This document shows positions 36,901 through 48,561 of a DNA stretch of 64,000 nt, piece by piece; the first letter of the stretch is position 1; each line of letters begins with the position of its first letter. A model generated the notes under the pieces. The model was given only the letters and a program-made list of their open reading frames with translations, was not told the DNA's origin and ran no database searches. Where the stretch lies: contig NC_089981.1 in assembly GCF_036417845.1 (NCBI RefSeq), forward strand, positions 80,703,268 to 80,767,267, in the 5' to 3' direction. This DNA comes from Apteryx mantelli. Taxonomy: Eukaryota > Chordata > Aves > Apterygiformes > Apterygidae. The position numbers and the translations under genes are program-made.

Positions 36901-38983
36901 TGGTTAAAAAGAATGAGGGTTTTTAAAATACGCTGGTCATTTGTTTGTTTTTAAATTTGCCTTAATGAGCATTTGGACTAGGAGTAAAAAGGTAGAAAAA
37001 AGAAAGAACATGGAATTATGCAGTCACTTAATTCTGGCAGCTGAGACTTTTAATAACAAACTAGTAATTATTTTACATTTTCCAAAACAGAAACAGGGTT
37101 TTCGTTAGACCTACCATTTGTAACCAGGATAATAGAATTTGGCATAGGTAAGAGAACTGTGGATAAGCTGATACAGAAGTAACTTTTTATCTACAAGTTA
37201 AATAGACCTTGTGTGCTCCTTGGAAGAGTAAATGAAGGCTATAAGGGCTTGTTGGAGTGCTTGGATTGTTTGCAAATTTTGTTTTAGAGTCTGGTGAATT
37301 GATAGGTTAAACTGTAAAACATACTGTATCCACAAATTATTGCTGATGTAGATTTGATGGTGACTTACCTGAATTACACAGTCAATCTGTAAAAAAAAAA
37401 TATATATATATCCTATATTATAGCAGTAACATAGCAATTATAGTTTAGGGAGGGTATAGGAAAATGAGCACAAAAACTAGGCAAACTAGGGGATAAAAAG
37501 ACATATTAAACAGGTAGTTTTTGCTCTGTTTTTTCCTAAGGGAATGATTGTTAATGTCTGACTGCCTTATCTGGTTAAAGGGTTAACCTGGTTAGAAGCA
37601 CGACTATGAACACAGATAACAGGCTGTGAGCTTGTCCTGTTCTCTGCTCTGGGTTCTGTGCCTAGATGGGAATGACAGCTTTGACTTTTGGGGCAATAAA
37701 GGAATGTTAAGTCATGTCTGCTGGTGCTCTGTCGGTAACCTGTGGTTTCCCAGCAATCATTTCAAAATGACTAGGTTAACAGAATAATAAATGCTTAATT
37801 GGCCTTACCTGATCTGACTAACAAATAGCACCGAATGCTATGAAACTTGTGACAGAGTCACAGGAGCTGCAGTGAGCAATGATGCAGGAATATATAGAGA
37901 GTGGTTTGCCTGGACAGGGAGGCAGAGTGGGGCTCCTGAAAGAGTTGTTTAGAATTTACTTGGTGTTTAGATACCACAGTGGCTGGCTCAACTAAGTGCC
38001 TTAGATGGTGTGTTTGCCTTTTGCCACTTATATCCTCTCCAGGAAGTTATGGGCAGATCCTGGCAAGTTCCATTATCCTCCATTTATTTTATTGTATGAT
38101 ACAAGGGAATTGTCTCCCCCCGCCCCCATTTTTTTCTGTGTTTGTTTTCAGTCTGGTTTTTTTTTCCTTCTTGTTTTTTCTGTTTGTTCATAGCCACCAT
38201 TTGGAAAAGGTTGTGCATTTCTGCCATAGCTGGATAAACATTATAACCTAGCCTTGTGTGTGCCTCAGCAGTTACCTGCATAGTAAGCGTGAGTACACAA
38301 ACACACACACTCATGTATACACACTTTTTTACATAGCAGCATGTAGTCTGACAAATATGTGATTATGGACAGCAAACTTAAGAGAAGAGATGCTCGTTTT
38401 TTTCTTCCACTGTGAAGGCCACCATGGCCAGCAGGAGTAATAGACTGGAGTCTGGTGCCCTCTTGTGACTACATTAAGCTCCTTGAAATGCAACATCTTG
38501 TGCCTTAAATTGCAGCAAAAGTATTAGATTTTTTTATTTTCCTTTTTTTCCCCCACTTATATGGAAGGCAAACTTACACTTTTTTAAATATCCAAGTAGG
38601 CAATTTCAAAACACTTGGGAAAATATTTCTGGCAAGTAGCTTTTGGTGGCTTCATGAGTCAAAATATTTATACCTCTCTGAACCAGGAGTATTAGTTGAA
38701 AATTACAATGTAGGGATCAGAGCTTAAATTACACTAGAAAAAGAAGAGAAAATTATCCAGAACACAAGCTGGGAATATAGAAAAGGGGACTTAAGCTTTC
38801 AATATTATTTCTGAAATCCAGTGCTTCTGTTACATGGCCCAGAAGTATGGAAAGAGGCAGTAGACTCACTACCCTTAGTTGACTGATGTGTTAAATAGTT
38901 GAATGAAAAGTTGCTTTCATAAAAGCTTTTCTCTATGTTAGTCAATTTTCTCCAGATTCTGGAGGTTTAAATTCATTATAGTC
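30951..38983. other. Intergenic region between CDCA4 and the CR1 insertion
   Basis: The first part (31100-31280) is still GC-rich shoulder of island 2. The rest is AT-rich except for the CpG cluster at 33070-33540. It holds (CAAAA)-type A-rich sequence at about 31001-31041, A18 near 32530, TA repeats at about 37395-37411 and CA repeats at about 38299-38330. I recognise no gene. Confidence 0.6.
33070..33540. promoter_or_regulatory. Orphan CpG-rich cluster between CDCA4 and GPR132
   Basis: An isolated GC-rich segment, with CpG most dense at about 33100-33370, surrounded by AT-rich sequence. It could be an unannotated promoter, an alternative 5' exon region, or a GC-rich repeat. The phrase GAGCCTGGCTCCGGCT at 33247 recurs in shorter form near 33183, a hint of internal repetition. 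It contains an 80-codon plus-strand frame at 33118-33357 of unknown meaning. Confidence 0.35.
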
Positions 38984-41140
38984 AGGAGAGCAAACTTTGG
39001 CCTCTTCAGGGACCTACTTGGAGGAATCCCATGGGTGAGGGCCCTAGAAGGAAGGAGTGTTCAAGAGAGCTGGTTAATATTCAAACATCACTTCCTCCAG
39101 GCTCAAGAGCGGTGCATCCCTATGAGTAGGAAGTCAAGCAAAGGAGGCAGGAGACCTGCATGGATGAGCAAGGAGCTCCTGGCAAAACTCAACCAGAAGA
39201 AGGAAGTATACAGAAAGTGGAAAGGGGGACAGGCCACTTTGGAGGAATATAGGAATGTTGTCAGAGTATGCAGGGATGCGACGAGGAAGGCTAAGGCCCG
39301 TTTGGAATTAAATCTGGCTAGAGATGTCAAGGACAGCAAGAAGGGCTTCTTCAAATACATCAGCAGTAAGAGGAAGACTAGGGAAAATGTGGGCCCTTTG
39401 CTGAATGGGGTGGGTGCCCTGGTGACGAAGGATGCAGAGAAGGCAGAGTTACTGAATGCCTTCTTTGCTTCAGTCTTTACTGCTCAGGCCAGCCCTCAGG
39501 AACCCCAGATCCTGGAGGCAAGAGAGAAAGTCTGGAGAGAGGAAGACTTTCCCTTGGTGGAGGAGGAGTGGGTTAGAGATCATTTAAGCAAACTTGACAC
39601 CCACAAATCCATGGGCCCTGATGGGATGCACCCACGAGTGCTGAGGGAGCTGGCGGACATTATTGCTAAGCCACTCTCCATCATCTTTGAAAGGTCATGG
39701 AGAACAGGAGAGGTGCCCGAGGACTGGAAGAAAGCCAATGTCACCCCAGTCTTCAAAAAGGGCAAGAAGGAGGACCCAGGGAACTACAGGCCAGTCAGCC
39801 TCACCTCCATCCCTGGAAAGGTGATGGAGCAGCTCATCCTGGAAGCCATCTCCACGCATGTGGAGGAAAAGAAGGTGATCAGGAGTAGTCAGCATGGCTT
39901 CACCAAGGGGAAATCATGCCTAACCAATCTGATAGCCTTCTATGATGGAATGACTGGCTGGGTAGATGAGGGGAGAGCAGTGGATGTTGTCTACCTAGAC
40001 TTCAGCAAGGCTTTTGACACTGTCTCCCATAGCATCCTCATAGACAAGCTCAGGAAGTGTGGGTTAGATGAGTGGACAGTGAGGTGGATTGAGAACTGGC
40101 TGAATGGCAGAGCTCAGAGGGTTGTGATCAGTGGCACAGAGTCTAGTTGGAGGCCTGTAGCTAGCGGTGTCCCCCAGGGGTCAGTCCTGGGTCCAGTCTT
40201 GTTCAACTTCTTCATCAATGACCTGGATGAAGGCACAGAGTGCACTCTCAGCAAGTTTGCTGACGATACAAAACTGGGAGGAGTGGCCAATATGCCAGAG
40301 GGCTGTGCTGCCATTCAAAGAGACTTGGACAGGCTGGAGAGGTGGGCAGAGAGGAACCTCATGAAGTTCAACAAAGGGAAGTGCAGGGTCCTGCACCTGG
40401 GGAGGAATAACCCCATGCACCAGTACAGGTTGGGGGTTGACCTGCTGGAAAGCAGCTCTGCGGAGAAGGACCTGGGAGTGCTGGTGGACACCAAGTTAAG
40501 CCTGAGGCAGCAATGTGCCCTTGTGGCCAAGAAGGCCAATGGTATCCTGGGGTGCATCAGGAAGAGTGTTGCCAGCAGGTCGAGGGAGGTGATTCTCCCC
40601 CTCTACTCAGTCCTGGTGAGGCCACATCTGGAGTACTGCGTCCAGTTCTGGGCTCCCCAGTACAAGAGGGATGTGGCACTACTGGAGCAAGTCCAGCAAA
40701 GGGCCACAAAGATGATTAGGGGACTGGAGCATCTCTCTTATGAGGAAAGGCTGAGAGAGCTGGGCCTGTTTAGCTTGGAGAAGAGAAGGCTGAGAGGAGA
40801 TCTTATCAATGTGTACAAGTATCTGAAGGGAGGGTGTCGAGAGGATGGGACCAGACTCTTTTCAGTGGTGCCAAGCGACAGGACGCGAGGCAATGGGCAC
40901 AAACTGAAACACAGACAGTTCCATCTGAACATGAGGAAAAACTTTTTCACTGTGAGGGTGACAGAGCACTGGAACAGGTTGCCCCGAGAGGTGGTGGAGT
41001 CTCCTTCTCTGGAGATATTCAAAACACGCCTGGATGCAATCCTGTGCAATGTGCTCTAGGTGACCCTGCTTGAGCAGGGGGGTTGGACTAGATGATCTCC
41101 AGAGGTCCCTTCCAACCTCAGCGATTCTGTGATTCTGTGA
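38984..41140 (+). mobile_element. CR1 LINE, 5'-truncated, with intact 3' end
   Basis: The copy starts inside ORF2 at about residues [17 protein letters not shown], the linker just after the endonuclease region. It runs through the whole reverse transcriptase to the CR1 3' end (GATGATCTCCAGAGGTCCC and so on), finishing in two ATTCTGTG units at 41123-41138. ORF1 and the endonuclease domain are missing, the normal result of incomplete reverse transcription. There is no poly(A) tail, as expected for CR1. The left junction is approximate because CR1 gives no clear target duplication. Confidence 0.95.
39035..41059 (+). CDS. CR1 ORF2 fragment: non-LTR reverse transcriptase
   Basis: The open frame covers 674 codons from a GTG. 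It is also open upstream to the element's left edge, so this start is only nominal and the real ORF2 start was lost. Reverse transcriptase motifs are in order: the finger region with [20 protein letters not shown] (about 236-255), HGFTKGKSC (287-295), motif A LDFSKAFD (321-328), motif [11 protein letters not shown] (378-387) and the catalytic FADD (408-411). The conserved C-terminal CR1 region ends in [10 protein letters not shown]. The catalytic aspartates are present and there is no frameshift or stop. The missing endonuclease and promoter make the copy unable to move on its own. The open frame suggests a fairly recent insertion. Confidence 0.93.
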   Translation: MRALEGRSVQESWLIFKHHFLQAQERCIPMSRKSSKGGRRPAWMSKELLAKLNQKKEVYRKWKGGQATLEEYRNVVRVCRDATRKAKARLELNLARDVKDSKKGFFKYISSKRKTRENVGPLLNGVGALVTKDAEKAELLNAFFASVFTAQASPQEPQILEAREKVWREEDFPLVEEEWVRDHLSKLDTHKSMGPDGMHPRVLRELADIIAKPLSIIFERSWRTGEVPEDWKKANVTPVFKKGKKEDPGNYRPVSLTSIPGKVMEQLILEAISTHVEEKKVIRSSQHGFTKGKSCLTNLIAFYDGMTGWVDEGRAVDVVYLDFSKAFDTVSHSILIDKLRKCGLDEWTVRWIENWLNGRAQRVVISGTESSWRPVASGVPQGSVLGPVLFNFFINDLDEGTECTLSKFADDTKLGGVANMPEGCAAIQRDLDRLERWAERNLMKFNKGKCRVLHLGRNNPMHQYRLGVDLLESSSAEKDLGVLVDTKLSLRQQCALVAKKANGILGCIRKSVASRSREVILPLYSVLVRPHLEYCVQFWAPQYKRDVALLEQVQQRATKMIRGLEHLSYEERLRELGLFSLEKRRLRGDLINVYKYLKGGCREDGTRLFSVVPSDRTRGNGHKLKHRQFHLNMRKNFFTVRVTEHWNRLPREVVESPSLEIFKTRLDAILCNVL

Positions 41141-42071
41141 TAGTCTGAAGCTATAAGCCAACAAAAAAGTTCAGATTCAGTATTATTTCTCATCTTGGTA
41201 TTTGACTAAGAAGTCAAATAGAAGCGGTTTGAGTATCTGTAACTGAAGGATGAGACAACAAAAAGACAAAGATTTAATGTAATTTCCAGCTTCTTTTTCC
41301 TTCTCATGAGAGGGGAACATTTCTGGTCAGAAAGAGTGACTCGTCCTTGAATAAAACAAGCAGGGCCCACTCAGCCTCTCATCAGGGAAAACCCCTTGCT
41401 GAGCTGTAAGATCACACATGCCTTTTGAATTCTGCTTTTGAGGAGTACTGAAGGTACCTGCTGACCTTTTGTTTCCCCCAAATCTTTTCTATTATTAAAA
41501 TCTTTCTGTGTCTCTTTCATACACCAGTGTACAAAAACTTCCCCATCCGCACCCCTTTTTCATGTTTCCGACAGAAACTTCAGAGTCATACTTGGCCCAT
41601 CTAGAATCTCTTACCTTTTGTTGGTTGGCCATTCCCAGAGTAACAGTCAAGAAAGGAAGAAGCCAGTCATACTCCTGAATTTCCTGGTTTATTTAATGTT
41701 CAGTTTTCTTCCCTTTTGCACATTACTGCCTTCAGTCCTGAGTTTAGTTTCAGGCTTGTGTGTTTGCTACCTTTAGGACACACCAACCCATCAGGAGCTA
41801 TGAACTATAAATTTTCATAAGCCTTATTTTGTCTAGGAAAGATTTGAACAAAAGAATTAATTTCTTAAAAGAACATTAAGAATTAATGGAAAATGGCAGG
41901 ACGATTTTTAATACCCTATAAAATGTCCTTTATCCAACATATTGTCAAGTTTCCTATGAGTGTCTAACATAAGATAATAAAAACCACCTGTAGTGGGTAG
42001 TATGAGTCCAGTCTTCTCCTCAGCTATACTGTAGAAAGGCAAAAAACAACCCTCAATCAATCAAACCAGTA

Positions 42072-42125
42072 AGTCATAATGCCTGTTGCCTCAAGCAACA
42101 ACAAGCATTATGACTGTTGCAGTCA
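42072..42125. repeat. Nested inverted repeats (two adjacent hairpins)
   Basis: AGTCATAATGC (42072-42082) pairs perfectly with GCATTATGACT (42105-42115). Inside it TGTTGC (42084-42089) pairs with GCAACA (42095-42100). Overlapping the right arm, TGACTG (42111-42116) and CAGTCA (42120-42125) form a second hairpin with loop TTG, so the two folds compete for 42111-42115. Confidence 0.85.
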
Positions 42126-42764
42126 GGCTTAGACTGTCAGAGACCCATTCCAGAAATCTGGTGCTAAGGAAGTGCTTCCCAACCTACCAAAATTGTGCCA
42201 GGAAGGAAAGAAAGAATCTGAGAGGCAATCCACATGGATAGTTCTCAGAGCACTAAAGATTTTAAAGATTATTACCACCAGCCTGTTCTGTGTGCAGAAG
42301 TTGCAATAGTAAATGCTATTAGTCTTACTGATTGCCAGGTGCCTTGTGAGCCCTTGGCCCTGAGGGTTTCCAGTCTGGAAGTCAGCTTTGTGGAACAGCA
42401 TTATTAATTTGTTCTTATCTTCTGGAAGAAACAAAATACTCCCAAACTCCAAAATATCCCAGTGAAGTCCCCAAAGGTCTAGTACCCATGTTACCAGAGG
42501 GAGGCCCAAAGTTGAAAGAAAGTCCCAAAACATTTTTTTGAGAGTTTCAGAATAAATGGGAGATGCTTTGCATCTGACTCTGAAAACACTGACTCATTTG
42601 AATTTGTGTATTAGTGGCTTATGTTTCCCTCCATGCAGTTCACTGCCCCATTGCAGTAAGCACTGCATATGCATATGACACACAAACTTGCTTACTCTTT
42701 CTAGTATCTCTTGTAAGGATTCATATTTTAAACTGAGAAGTCAGACAATGCTCATGGGAAGAAG

Positions 42765-42835
42765 CGTTCCATTTTAGAGATGGGGAACTGTGATACAGAC
42801 TGATGAATTTCTAAGTAACTTTCAGAACACGTAGG
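42765..42835 (-). mobile_element. Short MIR-like segment, antisense
   Basis: CCATTTTAGAGATGGGGAAC, then CTGTGATACAGA and TCTAAGTAACTTTCAGAAC, follow the reverse-complement MIR order (CCATTTTACAGATGAGGAAA, CTGAGGCACAGA, TTAAGTAACTTGCCCAAGG). The match is short and diverged, so this call is less secure than the one at 26545. Confidence 0.45.
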
Positions 42836-45127
42836 TATTTGCATACTTGTTCAGAACATCTGCGACTTAAGGTTTACAAGGCTACTCAGAGTGCTGTATA
42901 TGGTACAGCACCCTTTTCCCATAGTACTTCTCTTTGATTCTTTATCTCAAGAAAATATTTCAAGGAATACCTTTGAATACACAGCAGACGCTTTGTCATC
43001 ATGGGCTGAAATATATGGCCCCTTTTACAGACTGAGGCTGCCAAACGAGATGGATCATTTCACATTGTACTAAAAAAAATTCTTATTCTGTGGTTGCTTG
43101 TGTATATGATATTCATATGACGTTCTGTGAAAGTTCTGTGAAAGACCACATATCGTGTCGTCTCTCTTCAGCAGACTTTCCATCTGTCTGCAAGACTTGT
43201 TTTTGCCTTGTTATCTCTGAGCATTTCTTACAGGACAGAGAAAGAGAATAAAATCCCAGAAGTTATCAGTGATCTGAATTACGATGATGAGACGTAATGA
43301 GTTTAGAGTCCTACTTTTTCATACCCATTGCTTATGATGGCAGCAGCTAAAATCTATTGCCAGGATATTACTGTTAGTCTAATCTGAGGTGGCAATTTTC
43401 TCTCTTCATGGTTCACATTAGTTTCACTTGAAGATTGTGTGTCACAGGTCCATACTGAATCCCAGGTATAAATGGAGTATATGGAGCTCCCCTCTCCTAT
43501 GCAAAGATCAGTTGTGCAGGAGAAAGCATGGGAGAGCACCAGGATGCAAATCACACCAAAAGGGACTGGAAGAGATGGGAAGGACTCGCAGCTTTGACAT
43601 TCTCACCTCTAGACACTAGTTGTAGAGGACATGCTGGGAGATCCAACTTTGAGAATGCTGCTACCTGTATGCATACCCTGCACACCAAGAGGTTCAAAAA
43701 AATGATTGCATCCCTCTCAGAGACCCCCTCACCCTTAGCACAATGTGGCTTTGCTGCCCTGGGTTTTGTGCTAGTTTGGAAATAGGACAAGTATTCCAGT
43801 CTATTAGGCAACTATGTCTTCATTTCACTATGTAAAGGATGTGTCCTAAAAGACCTATCCCATAGTGTGACCTGTAGGAAGACAGGAAAGGCAACATGGT
43901 CATGAAGAAAAGCGACTGGATTGTGGACATTTTTGAAAGCTTTGTTCTGCATTAGGTTTCATCATTCAGTACTGAACAGAAATTCAACATTGGTTTGTAT
44001 GTATTACCAGGCACCAAGCGAGAACCGTTACAAGATCACCAACTGCAGATGAAACTTTGTCACTCTCAGAGAGTCTGAGCTCATTCATGTCAGCATTTAC
44101 CTGTTTTGTAGAGGAAAAATAACTACCGCCTAAATGCAAAATTTAATATTGAATATGAAAACATTTCTTAGACAGGAATGGAGGTTCATAAGGGAGTTAC
44201 CACAAACAGTGAATTTAAAAATGTTTAGAAATAACTTAAAATTGATGAATAAACAAACAAATAAAGTATATTGTTTGCAAAAACTAGTTTGGCCAGCTCT
44301 AGGTGATAGCCAGAAATGATTCACTTTATGTTTCACTGACAAATGCAAAATAATCAGCAACCCACTTATCTCCCATGTACATTAGGAATGTCTGAGCTAC
44401 ATGTAAAAATAAAATCATATTTTATTTATTAAATAGCCCAGTCTTCATTAAACCAACTTTTAGGAATTATACCTGAGTAAATGCTGAGAAAAAACAGAGT
44501 GAGATTTCAGAATCTGGCCCCTGTCACACTGGTGAGCTACTTACCCACTTTGAACCTTATGTGTAGAGACCTGGTGATCAAATTAGCAAGCACTGCCTAA
44601 GTTTGGTCCTGTACTCTCTCCAGGACATCTTATAGCTTAAGCTGAGTTGAGAAAGCTGGAAGTTTACAAGGGACAGATCCAGATAGCTGGGTTGAGAACT
44701 GAAGACTTGATGTAGTAGATGAATCTTTACAAGCTGAAACAGTCCTTGCAGGCTTGTAGATAATTTCCTTGCAGTAGGAAATGATGGAAAGATCTACACA
44801 GTCAATCCATCTTTCAGATCTGCTCTGACCTGAGCAGTGTCCTTGCTGTGTCTGCAGAAAGTGTCCCAATGTTGAGCTCCTTCCTTTGTCTGTATGGCAT
44901 AGTCAGATACTTGACAAGCAGTGAGATCACATGCTTCAATTTATCGCATGAGAAACAGCTGGCTTATCTGATGGGATATTTTAACAATGTGGAAATAGCA
45001 TTTCTTGGTGTCCTCACTCAAATGTAAAACACTGCTCTTCTGTTTATTCAATGAAGTCAGGATTTGCAATTTCCCCATGAGGATACCTTGCATGGTATAT
45101 GGCCCCTGTAATCCCTTCAGTATTTTG

Positions 45128-45260
45128 TCACAGAATAATTTAAGTTGGAAGGGACCTCTGGAAATCATCTAGGTCACTTTCAAAGTTAGACCAGGTTGCA
45201 CAGGGTTTTGTCATCTCTAAGGATTTTATTTCAGAGTGTGCCTGAATGAAGAAGCTCCAA
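45128..45260 (-). mobile_element. CR1 3'-end fragment, antisense, moderately diverged
   Basis: CACAGAATAATTTAAGTTGG followed by AAGGGACCTCTGGAAATCAT is the reverse complement of the CR1 tail seen at 41085-41136. GGTTGCACAGGGTTTTGTC continues in the collinear CR1 order. It is a short, severely 5'-truncated copy with substitutions, so it is older than the 39-41 kb copy. Confidence 0.85.
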
Positions 45261-46364
45261 GGATTTTCCTTAAGAGAAGATGCAAAACTATATAGTAATG
45301 TGAAATGGCAAGTAAATTAGGCAAGGCAAAAGAATTACACGTGTTGTATCAGACCCTGCTAATCCCTGTCCCCTACATTTATGACACTAGGCTCCAGTGT
45401 CAGTTGCTATAAATACACTAACTTTTCATCAGAGGAAAAACAGAGAGAGGTTTCTACATTCATCAAGGTGAGTATCCAATTTGCATCCATTTAAATCAGT
45501 TTAGAAGTTGGTGTCTCCTTGGTTTCTTCTAATTTCCCTGCTATTATTCATCAAAGCCTTACATTTAGACTATGAATATCCTGAGGTTGGGGCAGTTTGC
45601 ATATGTGTCTTCAGAGATTACTCAACAGTGCCCTGGCTGACTGGGGTTGTTCTATGCAATGCAAATGCAAAATGTTTTTTAGTAATGGAAAGTTTGATTT
45701 TCAGCAGAAGTTACAGGCATTCAGCACTTTACAGGTTTCTCCTTAATATTTTAGAGGATTTGATCTCTGGGACACATATGAAAATAGGAAAAACATGGTT
45801 TGTTAATTAGCATCACAACAGAATTTCACATTTCTCCAAGAAACAATCTCCTATTCCATTCAGTATTGTGTTAACTACATTACTCTTGTGTTTTAAGGAC
45901 ACAAGAATTTCATGAGTAGATGCCAGAGAACATATTAAATAATATAAAAATTAGATATGTCATAAATAAAATAACTTGAGGAAAAGCCATTCTGGCACAA
46001 TGCCTTTTTTCCAAAAGTATAAAAGAATCAAGCATAATGTACATAAATATCTATAACAATTGTAAAATATTAACAAATATTTACATTAATGTTAGCTAAT
46101 GTTGGTTCAGTTCAGAAATGTGGACATTAATAACAATTTTAAAAAATCACTAAAATACAACATTACACATAAAGCAGAGATATGAACGCTTTAGAAACTC
46201 ATATTCAAATAAACATCCAGTTTGTTCATGTGCTTTGTCTGCTTTATTTTGGTCATACAAAAATATGAAGAAGGTGTTTAGATAAATTTTGGCAGGAGGC
46301 AGATTTGTATGATTCTTATTTTTTTAATTACTGCTTTGAAGGCCCAGGGTATTATCATCATTAA

Positions 46365-46370
46365 TTTATT
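46365..46370 (-). terminator. Candidate poly(A) signal of GPR132
   Basis: Canonical AATAAA on the minus strand, about 1 kb past the stop. A second candidate lies at 46243-46248. Confidence 0.35.
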
Positions 46371-47421
46371 CACAGCTACAGTGGAGGCAGCAACAGTGAA
46401 ATCTGCCCAGCATAGTCTCATTTATGCAACACCAGCATGTCCCAAGGAGCTCCCATCTCTGAGGAGAAGGTAGTGTATTCTCCATGCTGCCTCCCTTCCT
46501 TGTCAATAAGGCACTGAGCTCTTGTATAGTACTCCTATACACTAAAATCTGGATTGATACCAACACTGAAGAATTATCTTAATCAGAAGTGAAACACAAG
46601 TTCAACAGACATTTGGAGATGACATAAAAACAGTCCCTGATTCCACTTGGAAATTTATAAATATTCTGTGTACTCCAGTGCATTCCAGATTTAACTGCAG
46701 AACAAGTAAAATCTACCAATTGTAAAATATCAAGCATTAGAAACATACATTTTCAAGAATTTCAGAACTATACAAGATCTTGGATAACACAGTAGAAGTA
46801 CTATTTGTACGTGCTTATCTGGCCACTGTTTTGCTCTCTACCTGCCGCTGAATGTGCAAGGTGGATTAAACTGTGTACTGAAATATTAAGAACATTTTCA
46901 AGGCTCTTGTTGAAAGACTTCTTCATTTTTAATATTTTCCACTGTTTAACCACAAATGCAACAACAGAGTGCATGTATGAGGATCTGAAAATGTACCTCC
47001 TAATTAATTAATGATTTAAACGAGAAGAATAGGCCCTACGTTGTTCTCCTCAGTAGAGATCTTTTTTGCCACCTCAGAAGATAAAACTGGTTCTGAATTT
47101 GTGTGAGGAAAAGGGCTGATCCAAAAAATAAGCTTTTAAGACTTCAATTTGGCTCAAAGTAAATGACAGTTTTTTGAACATGTCCTTAGCAAAGTAAAGT
47201 TTTTACTGATGATACTGGTGGGCAAATTTTCTAATAGGAGACAAACAGAAATCTCTTCTAGTGAAAACATATTAGAAGTATCCCTTCTGTAGAGTCCTCA
47301 AGGAGTTGCTGGCTCCTGCACTGTGATAAAAGTCCCAAAGCATGTCACCATGTGAATAGCATGTTGCATTGTGCAGCCTGCAGCTGATCTTGGGAACTTC
47401 TTATTTGTTGCCAGCAGACTG
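46365..47421 (-). other. GPR132: Probable 3' UTR of GPR132
   Basis: About 1.05 kb of AT-rich sequence between the GPR132 stop and a minus-strand AATAAA at 46365-46370. No alternative coding continuation is seen. Confidence 0.45.
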
Positions 47422-48537
47422 CTAGCTACCATCTGCTTGGTCTTTGCCACTATTGCAGGTCTTCTGAATGTGGGATGATTTTGGTACTTCTTTGTTTTCT
47501 TCTCTCAGTACTCCTTCCTGTGATTCTTTTTCCATTTTCAATTTGCCACTCTCAGTCCGCTGATTAGTGGATGAATTCAGCTTGGATGAGTTCAATCTCC
47601 ATCTTCTCAGATTCCTGTAAAAATCTTTTCTGACATTTTCACTAACCAGCACATAGAGGATTGGATCAGCAATGCTGTTTGCAGTGGATAAACACAGAAA
47701 TACTGTAAAAACTGAATATATATCTCTTTCAAATGGACATGAACAACTTTGATGAAACATAAAGTAGATGGATCTTATTACGAGGACCACATGGTAGGGA
47801 GCAAAGCAGATCAGGAAAATGACAATAATGGCGATAGCCAGATACTTCACTTTGGCTTTTTGGCGACAGCTCAAGCTGGTGCTTGTTTTTGTACTTTGGA
47901 AAATTTTGTAGTTTGTGAAAATGAGGATTGTGAAAGGTATGGCAAATCCAAATAGGAATCTGGCAAAGTTGAAAGAAGCCAATTTTGTGTCAAGGGGGAA
48001 AGTTTCAAAGCAGGTCATGTTTTTCAGATCCGGTGGATTATCTTCCATAGAAAATACTGGACTGTGGATTATTGCAACCATAGCAAAGAGAAAACATACT
48101 ATTAGGATTGCTTTTCTCTGTCCCCTTTTCCCCCTTGATTCCAAAGCATATGCCAATGCCACATAACGATCCATAGAAATGCAGCACAAAAGCAGAATGC
48201 TGATGTATATGTTGCAGAAAAAGATAAATCCTGTAACTCTGCAAGCATTTAGACCCATTTTCCAGTGATGCTCATCTTGGACATAGATAATCCAGAGAGG
48301 CAAGGTACTCAAATACATCAGTTCACACAATGATAAACTGAAAATGTAGATGGCTACTACTTTATTCCTTTGGATTTGTACAAACGTAAGCAGGGAAGTT
48401 AAGCAATTTGCTGGAAGTCCTATGGCAAAAACAATGCTGTAAACAGCAACCAGAAGCGTCTTGCTGTCTTTGTAGGGCATTTCTGGGCAAATGGAGATAT
48501 TCTTCATGACGATGCCACAGGCCGCAGAGTCTCCCAT
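47422..48537 (-). CDS. GPR132: GPR132 (G2A), class A G protein-coupled receptor
   Basis: The product is 371 aa, near the human length of about 380. Seven hydrophobic segments lie at about 27-50, 60-84, 98-119, 141-163, 187-208, 230-254 and 272-297. Visible marks are the LPAN segment in TM1, Cys99 and Cys176 for the conserved disulfide, DRY at 123-125, FAPYH at 245-249 and DPILY at 291-295. N-glycosylation sites are N13 (NIS) and N173 (NMT). Blocks such as FFCNIYISIL, YALESRG and ADPILYVL match human GPR132. The receptor belongs to the GPR4/GPR65/GPR68 group and responds to oxidised fatty acids and weakly to protons, mainly in leukocytes. The start has strong context (A at -3, G at +4) and follows a splice acceptor at 48561-48560 by 22 bases. 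The C-terminal tail (from about 301) is Ser- and Lys-rich. Confidence 0.97.
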   Translation of the reverse strand: MGDSAACGIVMKNISICPEMPYKDSKTLLVAVYSIVFAIGLPANCLTSLLTFVQIQRNKVVAIYIFSLSLCELMYLSTLPLWIIYVQDEHHWKMGLNACRVTGFIFFCNIYISILLLCCISMDRYVALAYALESRGKRGQRKAILIVCFLFAMVAIIHSPVFSMEDNPPDLKNMTCFETFPLDTKLASFNFARFLFGFAIPFTILIFTNYKIFQSTKTSTSLSCRQKAKVKYLAIAIIVIFLICFAPYHVVLVIRSIYFMFHQSCSCPFERDIYSVFTVFLCLSTANSIADPILYVLVSENVRKDFYRNLRRWRLNSSKLNSSTNQRTESGKLKMEKESQEGVLREENKEVPKSSHIQKTCNSGKDQADGS

Positions 48538-48559
48538 GATTTTTTCCAGCTGGTGTTTC

Positions 48560-48561
48560 CT
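48560..48561 (-). other. GPR132: Splice acceptor of the GPR132 coding exon
   Basis: On the minus strand a pyrimidine-rich stretch, CTTCCTATCTTGTCTTCTG, leads to ATACTCAG and then GAAACACC. The coding exon would begin at 48559, with 22 bases of 5' UTR before the ATG. Upstream leader exons must then lie to the right. One candidate donor (GTAAGG) has its last exon base at 48856. Confidence 0.55.

Larger units (their letters stand above)
41141..46364. other. Intergenic region between the CR1 copy and GPR132
   Basis: AT-rich sequence without a recognisable gene. It holds a nested inverted repeat at 42072-42125, a short MIR-like segment at 42765-42835 and a CR1 3'-end fragment at 45128-45260. A minus-strand AATAAA at 46243-46248 is an alternative end for GPR132 transcripts. 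Confidence 0.6.

Noticed and set aside
39035-39037. GTG as true start of the CR1 reverse transcriptase frame
   Set aside because: The frame is open upstream and the CR1 protein continues before it. The copy is truncated, so no genuine start remains.
39103-41164. Many antisense and shifted frames within the CR1 element
   Set aside because: Shadows of the reverse transcriptase frame, with no independent motifs.
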